From NCBI RefSeq assembly GCF_000146065.2, contig NC_020449.1, forward strand, positions 682,001-746,000: a stretch of DNA of 64,000 bases. The letters run 5' to 3'. This document shows, piece by piece, positions 43,801 through 51,182 of the stretch. Below the pieces are notes generated by a model that saw nothing but the letters and a program-made list of their open reading frames with translations, was not told the origin of the DNA and did not search any database. The position numbers and the translations under genes were made by a program. The stretch is from Candidatus Cloacimonas acidaminovorans str. Evry. Lineage in GTDB: Bacteria; Cloacimonadota; Cloacimonadia; Cloacimonadales; Cloacimonadaceae. How positions within the stretch are numbered: the stretch's first letter is position 1; each line of letters begins with the position of its first letter.

Positions 43801-44710
43801 ATTAATATTACTGCTTGTTTTGCTTATGCTAATAGGTTTATATTTCGTTTTAAGAACGAACAGACCTCAGGAAAAACTTGCCCGGGTTTTTGATTTGGAT
43901 ACTTTATCCATCAACCGAATTGAGATTTACGATGCACAAGATACTCTAAAAATGGTTAAGCAAAATAATATCTGGAAACTAATTTATCCTGTTAACTGGG
44001 AAGCCGATAGCTTAAAAATTCGCGATTTGTTCCGGGAAGTGATTACGGCAAAATATGCTAAAACTCCTATGGGAACGGGTAAAGAAGCGATTGAAAAGTT
44101 TCACCAGAAAGACGAAGAGGCATTGCATATAATTGTAAGTGACGGTAAAAAAAGCATTCATACTCTCTTCAGCAATTTGGATAATCCTTATGATTATTTC
44201 CGTTATGCCGGTTCCGATAAAATCTATCAATTGAAAGCTAAAGTTACTAATAATTATAATACAGACCTTTCCAACTGGCGTTCTCCTCATATCGTTAGTC
44301 ATAAAGAAGAAGAATTGCTAAAAATTGAAGTTACTCATCCCAAAAATAAATATACCCTTACCAGAAATGGTCTTCAATGGACTTTTCAGGATGCCCACAA
44401 TGAATTTAAAATCCATCCGGCAAACCGGGCAATGCTGAAAATTCTGAATATCCTGGAAAGTTTGAATACCTATATCTTTGTAGATAATGCCCAAGCGGAA
44501 TATGCGGAAAAATTTAAAAATCCCTATTGCACCGTAAAACTTTATTTAACCGGTAACCGCACTCAGGAACTCAAATTTATTGAACACACTCAAGGATATT
44601 ATTTAATGATGGTGGATAATGATCCAAGTGTATTATTTGTCGTTGTCTGGGATACCGTATTTCGTTTTACCCGGCATCCCGATATCTTCAAAATGCAGGA
44701 ATTCGGTTAA
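43787..44710 (+). CDS. DUF4340 family membrane-anchored protein
   Basis: A 307-residue protein with one N-terminal membrane helix (LILLLVLLMLIGLYFVLR) and a periplasmic region of repeated beta-type segments, including the family-typical NNIWKLIYPVNWEADSLKIRDL. DUF4340 proteins regularly follow gldG-type genes in FCB bacteria, as here, where ATG 43787 lies within the end of the GldG-like gene. It presumably works as a periplasmic partner of this transporter. Function is otherwise unknown. Confidence 0.83.
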   Translation: MKKSKLILLLVLLMLIGLYFVLRTNRPQEKLARVFDLDTLSINRIEIYDAQDTLKMVKQNNIWKLIYPVNWEADSLKIRDLFREVITAKYAKTPMGTGKEAIEKFHQKDEEALHIIVSDGKKSIHTLFSNLDNPYDYFRYAGSDKIYQLKAKVTNNYNTDLSNWRSPHIVSHKEEELLKIEVTHPKNKYTLTRNGLQWTFQDAHNEFKIHPANRAMLKILNILESLNTYIFVDNAQAEYAEKFKNPYCTVKLYLTGNRTQELKFIEHTQGYYLMMVDNDPSVLFVVVWDTVFRFTRHPDIFKMQEFG

Positions 44711-44711
44711 A

Positions 44712-45134
44712 ATGCTTTCTATTAAGCGCATCAAAGAGCTAAACAAAAAAATTTATGAAGAGGTATCTACTCTTTGGGAAAAAACAGGAATCAATAAACC
44801 GGAACGCAAGGATTCCTTTGAATCCCTGCAAGAAAATCTGCAACAAACGGGAATCCTGATTATTGCAGAGGAAAATGAAAAAGTAGTTGGCGTTGTATGG
44901 GTAACTAATGATTTCCGACGACTTTATATCCATCATATGGCAGTTGTTCCAAATAAACAAAATCAAGGCATCGGAACCAAACTTATGGAAGAATGTATTT
45001 CGCTAGCAAAGGAATATGGTTATCAACTGAAATTGGAAGTGAATGTAGATAATCCTGCTGCTTGGCATCTATACGAAAAATTTGGCTTTAAAGAACTTTC
45101 CGGTTATCGTGTTCTTATTAAGAGAGATATTTAA
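44712..45134 (+). CDS. GNAT family N-acetyltransferase
   Basis: A 140-residue acetyltransferase. The acetyl-CoA binding motif is HHMAVVPNKQNQGIGTKLM and the later strand-turn is NPAAWHLYEKFGF. The target is not predictable. ATG 44712 sits one base after the stop of the DUF4340 gene, marking it as part of the same operon; frame-open sequence further upstream overlaps that gene and is not needed for the domain. Confidence 0.85.
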   Translation: MLSIKRIKELNKKIYEEVSTLWEKTGINKPERKDSFESLQENLQQTGILIIAEENEKVVGVVWVTNDFRRLYIHHMAVVPNKQNQGIGTKLMEECISLAKEYGYQLKLEVNVDNPAAWHLYEKFGFKELSGYRVLIKRDI

Positions 45135-45184
45135 TCAGCCAAAATTCGGGGGCTTTATTTATTAACCTAAAAAAAGGCGGAATT

Positions 45185-46282
45185 ATGAAAAAAAGATTAC
45201 TTATTGCTACCGGCGGAGGTGATTGCCCTGGTCTCAATGCCGTTATTAGAGCTATCGTAAAAAGAGCTTCTTTTGAACATAACTGGGAGGTTTTAGGCAG
45301 CATTGATGCTTTTAATGGTATTTTAAAAGACCCTATGCATATCATAGAACTCACTCCCGAAAAGGTTGCAGGAATTCATATTCAGGGGGGAACTATTATC
45401 GGAACTACCAATAAAGGGGGTCCTTTCAACTGGCCCATTAAAAATCCGGATGGTACCTGGACTACTGTAGATCGCTCCCAGGATTTTTTAGACCGCCTCC
45501 GTTATCAAAATATTGAGGCATTAATCAATGTTGGAGGGGACGGTTCTCAACGCATTTCACAGCAACTTTTTGAGCTGGGTTGTCCGGTTATTGGTGTTCC
45601 CAAAACCATAGATAATGATCTTTCGGCAACAGATTTTACCTTTGGCTTTCAAACTGCAGTGGATATTGCTACCGATGCAGTAGATAAACTTGTTACTACT
45701 GCAGCCAGTCATCATCGTATTTTAATTTTAGAAGTTATGGGTCGTTTTGCCGGATGGATAGCGCTTCATTCTGCAATTGCAGGTGGGGCAGAGGTTTGCC
45801 TCATTCCGGAAATTTCGTATAATATCAAAAACATTATGCAAGCCATCAATGAACGGATTGATAGAGGACACGATTTTGCCAATATTGTAATTGCTGAAGG
45901 TGCTAGACCTGTAGATGGAGATATGACTTTTGTAGAAAGTGATGAACCAGGAGCTATGAAAATTAAACTGGGAGGGGCAGGTTTGCGTTTGGCTCAAGAA
46001 CTTAAAAATGCCGGCTGCACAATTGATATTCGGGTAACCATTTTAGGACATTTACAACGGGGTGGAACTCCTAATGCCTTTGATAGAATCCTTGCCTCTC
46101 AGTTTGGAGTGAAGGCATTTGAACTGGTTTTACAGGAAAAATGGGGTTCTATGGTGGCTTATCGCCATCCCAATATTGTTGCTGTTCCCATCACTGAAGC
46201 CATTGAAAAATATAATTATATAGACCTAAATTCCGATCTTGTGGCAACTGCCCGGGGATTGGGAATCTCTTTAGGGGACTGA
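45185..46282 (+). CDS. pfkA: 6-phosphofructokinase
   Basis: A 365-residue phosphofructokinase. It has the start TGGGDCPGLNAVIRAIVKR, the sugar/phosphate motif GGDGS at 117-121, and PKTIDND at 139-145. Gly in GGDG (instead of GGDD) favours ATP over pyrophosphate as donor, while the PKTIDND lysine is shared with pyrophosphate-type and mixed group-III enzymes, so donor use cannot be fixed. It catalyses fructose-6-phosphate to fructose-1,6-bisphosphate. AGGCGG precedes the start. It lies 50 bp after the acetyltransferase and may be part of that transcript. Confidence 0.93.
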   Translation: MKKRLLIATGGGDCPGLNAVIRAIVKRASFEHNWEVLGSIDAFNGILKDPMHIIELTPEKVAGIHIQGGTIIGTTNKGGPFNWPIKNPDGTWTTVDRSQDFLDRLRYQNIEALINVGGDGSQRISQQLFELGCPVIGVPKTIDNDLSATDFTFGFQTAVDIATDAVDKLVTTAASHHRILILEVMGRFAGWIALHSAIAGGAEVCLIPEISYNIKNIMQAINERIDRGHDFANIVIAEGARPVDGDMTFVESDEPGAMKIKLGGAGLRLAQELKNAGCTIDIRVTILGHLQRGGTPNAFDRILASQFGVKAFELVLQEKWGSMVAYRHPNIVAVPITEAIEKYNYIDLNSDLVATARGLGISLGD

Positions 46283-46463
46283 TAATTTTACCTTGCACAG
46301 ATTACAAAAATTACACAGTTATTAAAAATACGGATTTTACATATAAATAAGGAATTACACGGATTTAATAGGGCTGGGTGGAACAGGATTAAAGAGATTT
46401 TAGGGATTAATTTATTTATTTTCAATGTTTTTATACTAATCCCAAATTAATGTAGTAGGTCTG

Positions 46464-46962
46464 AAAACCCAAAGGGCGAAATTTCCGTAGCGATGGATGT
46501 GTAAGCCCCTCGTTAAAAAAGGTTGAGAGGGTTGATAAGGTTGAGAAGGTTGAGAAGGTTGATAGGGTTGAGAGGGTTGATAAGATTGAGAAGGTTGAGA
46601 AGGTTGTGATTTTTTGAAAGCCCAAAGGGCGACACAATCATAGCGATGGGTGCGTAAGCCCCTCGTAAAATAAAAGCCCTTTCTTCTTTTCCTTTTTCTC
46701 TTTTCCTCTAAAAAAAAAGCCCCTGAGGGCGACACAATGATAGCGATGGGTGCGTTAGCCCCTCGGAAAATGTAAGCCCCGACTTCTTTTCCTTTTTCTC
46801 TTTTCCTCTAAAAAAAGCCCCAAAGGGCGATACAATGATGTAGAAGGGTGCGTAAGCCCCTCGTAAAATAAAATCCCCGACTTTTTTTTCTTTTTCTCTT
46901 TTCCTCTAAAAAAAAGCTCCTGAGGGCGACACAATGATGTAGAAGGGTGCGTAAGCCCCTCG
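46464..46962 (-). repeat. Five-copy array of the terminator-like palindromic repeat
   Basis: Copies near 46464-46512, 46617-46665, 46717-46765, 46813-46863 and 46913-46962, all on the minus strand. The first three carry the CCATCGCTA-type middle (subtype I); the last two carry CCTTCTACATCAT (subtype II), like the copy at 811-860. The last three to four are spaced at 98-100 bp by a shared pyrimidine-rich spacer. Every copy ends in GCCC-N3-GGGC (or a close variant) plus T residues. A spacer string including TCGGGGCTTACATTTTCC is identical to that in the array at 1364-2055, so the two loci share ancestry. Confidence 0.83.
46521..46606 (-). repeat. 9-bp tandem microsatellite attached to the palindromic repeat
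   Basis: About nine and a half units of GGTTGA(G/T)A(A/G) on the plus strand (AACC-led units on the minus strand), directly 5' of the repeat head at 46512. Units of the same type flank repeats in the 1.5-kb array and appear alone at 56637-56662 directly after a stop codon. Variation between units is limited to two positions. Confidence 0.8.
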
Positions 46963-47087
46963 GAAGAAGGCAGTGCATAATTTTTTTCTATATTTTTTCC
47001 TGCCATTTTTTTTCAACTGCATTATGTGGATTAAATAAAGTCCACTATTTTCAGGGTATCTCAGCTTTTTCCAACTTGAATTACTGA

Positions 47088-47136
47088 AGCATTGCTTACC
47101 CATTACTAATGCCATTAGCAATGGGTAAGCAATGCT
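47088..47136. other. Near-perfect 49-nt palindrome
   Basis: AGCATTGCTTACCCATT, a mismatch (A/C), then CTAATG, a single central C, and the full mirror back to 47136: 24-bp arms with one mismatch around a one-base centre. No T-run follows, and the arms match no other repeat here. It could be a cruciform, a binding site for a dimeric protein, or a small mobile-element relic. Confidence 0.7.
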
Positions 47137-47453
47137 ATTAAGGAAGAAAATGGAATTATATTTATTTAGAAGTAGTTAGAGAATTTTTGGGGACGAAGAA
47201 AATATTAGATTGATAGGTTCATATTTTATGAGAGGTTGACGAGGATTTCAACCTTCCGGTGGTCTAAACCATCTCAACTAATTTTCAGTTATTTACGATG
47301 TTCATTTTAAGTTTCACTTTTCTACTTTTCCCCCTTTTTACTTCATCTGTTAACTTGTTAACCCTTTCACTTGTTTACCCTTTTCACCTTGACAAATATC
47401 CGCTTCTTCTGTCTTGTCCTTTGTAATTACTTTATTGAAAATAGGATGGTTAA

Positions 47454-48656
47454 ATGGCATTTGAACAAGAACTGAAATTAATCAGCAGAGGTGTAGAAGA
47501 AATAATCACTCTGGAAGAATTGAAAGCCAAATTTGCCAAAGCGGAAAAAACCGGAAAACCGCTGAGAATAAAATATGGTATTGATCCTACGGGTTACGAT
47601 GTGCATTTGGGACATTTGGTTCCTATTCGGAAAATGCGGCAATTTCAGGATTTGGGTCATATCGGAGTGATCATAATAGGTGATTTTACAGCTCAAATTG
47701 GTGATCCTACAGGTCGTGATGAAAGCCGTCCCCCTTTATCTGCTGAACAAGTAAAAAGAAACAGTGAAAAATTTATGGAACAACTATATACCGTTCTGAA
47801 GAAGGAACAAACGGAAGTTCGCTACCAAAGTGAATGGTTTGGCAAAATGGGAATGAGTGATGTAATTAAACTATTAGGGAAATTTACTTTAGCTCAATTT
47901 ATGGCACATCAAACCTTTCGTCAGCGCTATGAACAGGGTTTAGCTTTAGGAATGCATGAAATTTTGTATCCTGTTTTGCAGGGTTATGATTCCGTTGCTG
48001 TTAATAGCGATGTAGAATTGGGAGCAACAGAACAAAAATTTAATATTCTTTGTGGTAGAGATATGCAGAGTCATTTTGGGATGGAAGAACAAGTGGCTAT
48101 TTTATCCCCCATTTTGATTGGCACGGATGGCGTGAATAAAATGGGCAAATCTCTTAATAACTATATTGCCGTATTTGATCCACCCACAGAAAAATACGGT
48201 AAAGTGATGTCCATTCCGGATAATATTATTTTGAACTATTTCTATTATGCCACCACCTTGCCGGAAGAAGAAATTGAAAAAATAAAAAAAGAACTGGAAT
48301 CCGGAACTAATCCGATGCTAATTAAAAAACGCTTAGCCAGGGAAATTGTTACTTTATATCATAGCGCAGAAGAGGCAAAAGAAGCGGAATATGCCTTTGA
48401 AAAACAATTTTCCCTGAGAGAAGTGCCGAATGATATTCCTGAATTTGTGGTAAGCAAAAACAGCTGTAAACTGTCTAATTTATTGGTGGATAGCGGAATA
48501 TGCTCTACAAACGGTGAAGCAAAACGTCTCATTCAAGGTGGAGCTGTCTCCCTAAACGGAGAGAAAATTACTGCTTTTGATGCTGTAGTTAATCTTAAAG
48601 ATGGAGATATTATTCGTGCGGGAAAGCGTAATTACATAAAGATAAAGAAGATATGA
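47454..48656 (+). CDS. tyrS: Tyrosyl-tRNA synthetase
   Basis: A 400-residue class I synthetase. The HIGH-type motif is in DVHLGHLVPIRKMRQF, tyrosine recognition includes YPVLQGYDSVAV and ELGATEQKFNIL, and the KMSKS loop is KMGKS (in GVNKMGKSLNN). The last 60 residues form an S4 RNA-binding domain (LSNLLVDSGICSTNGEAKRL). Length fits the TyrZ-like subgroup with HLGH, rather than the E. coli form. The stop overlaps the following protease gene as ATGA. Confidence 0.96.
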   Translation: MAFEQELKLISRGVEEIITLEELKAKFAKAEKTGKPLRIKYGIDPTGYDVHLGHLVPIRKMRQFQDLGHIGVIIIGDFTAQIGDPTGRDESRPPLSAEQVKRNSEKFMEQLYTVLKKEQTEVRYQSEWFGKMGMSDVIKLLGKFTLAQFMAHQTFRQRYEQGLALGMHEILYPVLQGYDSVAVNSDVELGATEQKFNILCGRDMQSHFGMEEQVAILSPILIGTDGVNKMGKSLNNYIAVFDPPTEKYGKVMSIPDNIILNYFYYATTLPEEEIEKIKKELESGTNPMLIKKRLAREIVTLYHSAEEAKEAEYAFEKQFSLREVPNDIPEFVVSKNSCKLSNLLVDSGICSTNGEAKRLIQGGAVSLNGEKITAFDAVVNLKDGDIIRAGKRNYIKIKKI

Positions 48657-49300
48657 TCAGTCCCAAGGTTATTAAACTGCTGGTAAATGCTGTTATAATT
48701 TTTCTGGTTTTTTACAGCATTATTATTCATGAATTCAGCCACTCTTTAATGGCATACTGGCTGGGTGATGATTCTGCTAAAAGAGCCGGACGCTTAACTC
48801 TGAATCCGTTAAAACATATTGACTGGTTTGGAACTGTAATTCTGCCGTTGTTTTTATATTTAACCTGCGGTTTTATATATGGTTATGCCAAGCCGGTGCC
48901 TTTTAACCCCTATAATTTTAAGAACTTAAAAAGAGATTCTGGCTTAACAGGATTAGCGGGACCTCTATCCAATTTTCTGGTGGCAATTTTCTTTGCCTTG
49001 ATCTTTCATTTGTGCGGTTTTTCCTTTGTAATCCAATATATTTGTTTTTTTGTGATCTATCTCAATCTCTTGCTTGCCTTTTTTAACCTGATTCCGGTGC
49101 CCCCTTTAGATGGTTCCAAAGTAATAGGAATGTTTTTAACCGATCAGGCATATTATAAATGGACAATGCAAGAACGCAAAGGAATGATGTATTTGTTTGC
49201 GTTTATTATCATTACGACTTTGTTGGGTTGGAATATTATAGGGAAAATTATTATTCCGCCGGTAAATTTTGTAATGCAAATTATGGGGGTACGGATATAA
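48653..49300 (+). CDS. Site-2 protease family (M50) membrane metalloprotease
   Basis: A 215-residue intramembrane protease with about five membrane helices. The zinc motif is HEFSH at 26-30 (in YSIIIHEFSHSLMAYWLG), and the third ligand lies in NLIPVPPLDGSKVIG. It lacks a PDZ or CBS domain, matching the short group-III S2P proteins. It overlaps tyrS by four bases, but such clusters with tyrS are not functionally explained. It may cut membrane-anchored regulators. Confidence 0.9.
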   Translation: MISPKVIKLLVNAVIIFLVFYSIIIHEFSHSLMAYWLGDDSAKRAGRLTLNPLKHIDWFGTVILPLFLYLTCGFIYGYAKPVPFNPYNFKNLKRDSGLTGLAGPLSNFLVAIFFALIFHLCGFSFVIQYICFFVIYLNLLLAFFNLIPVPPLDGSKVIGMFLTDQAYYKWTMQERKGMMYLFAFIIITTLLGWNIIGKIIIPPVNFVMQIMGVRI

Positions 49301-49504
49301 AAGTTATCTTTCATTGACTATACGGATTACGCAGATAAAAGATTATAATTTAGGGAAAGGTAAGTTAGGAGTTATTTACACCTTGATAACTTTTACTTGT
49401 GCAATAACTTTTATGGTATATATGACTTATGACGAGCTTATATATATTTCAGATTGAAAATGCAGAAATATATTTTTATCTGATGCGTATTTCTACTTTC
49501 GTAG

Positions 49505-49527
49505 GAATGATAAGTGGCTTATCATTC
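49505..49527. other. Perfect 10-bp hairpin
   Basis: GAATGATAAG pairs with CTTATCATTC around the loop TGG. The preceding TTTCGTAGGAATGATA resembles the TTCCGTAGGAA part of the 87-bp repeat. It is not followed by a T-run in either direction. Confidence 0.6.
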
Positions 49528-49570
49528 AAAAAATGATATTAGTTGATCAAGTTATCTGTGTTTTATCTTT

Positions 49571-49652
49571 TTAAGTCGTTATGAGTCCTTAACTGCCAAA
49601 TGAGTTTGGGGTAAGAGTAAAATTTGTTTCGGTAGTGACGACTCCTGACTTT
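49571..49652 (+). repeat. Dispersed ~85-bp intergenic repeat, copy 2
   Basis: Homologous, in opposite orientation, to 13410-13495. Shared strings include TTTCGG(T/C)AGTGACGACT near the 3' end and AA(T/A)GAGTTTGGG-type sequence in the middle. It sits just before glnA and may overlap its promoter. Confidence 0.6.
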
Positions 49653-49695
49653 ACATAAATTAAAAATATAAAATTAAAATAATAAGGAGAACAAA

Positions 49696-51117
49696 ATGGA
49701 ATTAAAGGAATTACAACACCTTATTCTGGCAAATGAAGTAAAAGCCGTAGACCTGAAATATTGCGGTCTGGATGGTAAATGGTATCATATTACATTTCCG
49801 GCTCGTAATATTGCTGAAGTTATGGAAATTGGAATACCTTTTGATGGTTCATCCATTCCTGGAATGAGAAGTGTGGAAAGTGGAGATATGGTTTTAATGC
49901 CAGATTCCAAAACAGCTCATCTGGAGTCCTTTTATGAGACCCCCACCCTGAGAATGATTTGTTCCATTTGCGATGCAGAAACCCGTTTAGGGGTGAAAAA
50001 AGACCCTCGCAGTGTTGCTCTTAGGGCGCATAACTATTTACTTTCAACAGGAATTGCAGATATGTCTACCTGGATTCCGGAACTGGAATTTCATCTTTTT
50101 GATTCCGTTCAGTATTGTTCCGATTCCTTTTCTGCGGGTTATAATATCACCTCCAGTGAATGTAAAGAAGCGCTTCCGGATGAAAATGAAGACCCTGGTT
50201 CCTTAAGTTTACAAGGTGTTAAAGGTTATCATATAGATACACCTTTTGATCAATTTTACGAAATTCGGCAAAAAATTGTGGAATTGATTGAAGAACAGGA
50301 TATTAAAGTTCGCTATCATCACCATGAAGTTGGTATTTCCGCTCAGGAAGAAATTGAAACAGAACTGCTTGCCTTTCCTAAAATTTGTGATGATGTAATG
50401 ATTATGAAGGATATCATTCGTAAAACCGCTTTGCAATATGGACTTACAGCTACCTTTATGCCCAAGCCGGTTTTTGGACATGCAGGAAATGGAATGCATT
50501 TTCATATTATGTTGCATAAAAACGGGAAAAATTTGTTTTATAAAAAAGGTGGTTATGCAGATCTCTCCGAAGAAGCAATTTGGTTTATAGGGGGAATTTT
50601 AATTCACGGCCGTGCTTTAGTTGCTTTCACTAATCCTTCAACCAATAGTTTTAAACGCCTGCTTCCAGGTTTTGAAGCACCCGTAAAACTTTTTTATGGT
50701 CTTGCCAACCGTAGTGCTGCTATTCGAATTCCCAAATATGCTAATACTCCTGAAACAAAACGCTTTGAATTTAGAACCGGTGATGGAACCTGCAATCCTT
50801 ATTTGGCAATGAGCGCAATTTTATTGGCTGGCTTGGATGGAATTAAAAAACAGATTGATCCAGCCAAATATAATCTGGGTCCTTTTGATGATAATGTTTT
50901 TGCCTGGAGTGAAGATAAAAAAGCACAGTTGCTCTCTATTCCAACTGATCTTAAAGAAGCAATGCAAGCTCTGAAAGAAGATCATCAATTTTTACTGGAA
51001 GGTGATGTTTTTAACGAGGAACTTATAGAAAGTCATATAGAGTTAAAACTCAAAGAAAATGAAGCAGTTTCTGCTCGTCCGCACCCTCACGAAATGCTGC
51101 TTTACTATAATCTTTGA
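49696..51117 (+). CDS. glnA: Glutamine synthetase, type I
   Basis: A 473-residue GSI enzyme making glutamine from glutamate, ammonia and ATP. Landmarks: FDGSSIPGMRSVESGDM, the ATP/metal region KPVFGHAGNGMHFHIMLHKNGKN, and NRSAAIRIPKYANTPETKRFEFRTGDGTCNPYLAMSA (given in part: RIPKY, FEFR, GDGTCNPY). The adenylylation-loop tyrosine motif NLY of proteobacterial enzymes is not seen at the corresponding position, so control is more likely by feedback or transcription. AAGGAG precedes the ATG. It is alone, followed 65 bp later by the C25-type gene. Confidence 0.96.
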   Translation: MELKELQHLILANEVKAVDLKYCGLDGKWYHITFPARNIAEVMEIGIPFDGSSIPGMRSVESGDMVLMPDSKTAHLESFYETPTLRMICSICDAETRLGVKKDPRSVALRAHNYLLSTGIADMSTWIPELEFHLFDSVQYCSDSFSAGYNITSSECKEALPDENEDPGSLSLQGVKGYHIDTPFDQFYEIRQKIVELIEEQDIKVRYHHHEVGISAQEEIETELLAFPKICDDVMIMKDIIRKTALQYGLTATFMPKPVFGHAGNGMHFHIMLHKNGKNLFYKKGGYADLSEEAIWFIGGILIHGRALVAFTNPSTNSFKRLLPGFEAPVKLFYGLANRSAAIRIPKYANTPETKRFEFRTGDGTCNPYLAMSAILLAGLDGIKKQIDPAKYNLGPFDDNVFAWSEDKKAQLLSIPTDLKEAMQALKEDHQFLLEGDVFNEELIESHIELKLKENEAVSARPHPHEMLLYYNL

Positions 51118-51182
51118 TCTTCTTTGGAATAATATTTGCTTTAATATATTGAAAATCATCCTACACATTATAAGGAAGTCCA

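Larger units (their letters stand above)
46283..47453. other. 1.2-kb intergenic region between pfkA and tyrS, mainly repeats
   Basis: No gene is supported. 46283-46460 has degraded ACAGATTACA-type repeat sequence. 46464-46962 is the second palindromic-repeat array with a 9-bp microsatellite. 47088-47136 is a near-perfect 49-nt palindrome. 47310-47390 has CACTTTT-rich simple sequence resembling 18983-19020. An exact TTGACA lies at 47389-47394 about 60 bp before tyrS but no -10 box is clear. Confidence 0.7.
49301..49695. other. 395-bp intergenic region upstream of glnA
   Basis: No gene seen. It contains a perfect 10-bp hairpin at 49505-49527 and copy 2 of the ~85-bp dispersed repeat at 49571-49652, ending 44 bp before the glnA start. 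I do not see a sigma-54 type -24/-12 element or another recognisable nitrogen control site. Confidence 0.55.

Noticed and set aside
44619-44711. Longer acetyltransferase starting at 44619
   Set aside because: The extra 31 residues lie inside the DUF4340 gene and are not part of the GNAT fold; ATG 44712 directly follows that gene's stop.
46436-46735. Open frames on the minus strand of the second array (SQPYQPSQP repeats)
   Set aside because: Same reason: translation of the 9-bp microsatellite in an intergenic array.
47389-47427. Sigma-70 type promoter for tyrS (TTGACA at 47389)
   Set aside because: The nearest -10-like TGTAAT is 27 bases away, too far; the consensus in this phylum is not known to me.
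49505-49527. Intrinsic terminator for the M50 protease gene
   Set aside because: Perfect hairpin but no T-run on either strand, and it lies over 200 bp after the gene.
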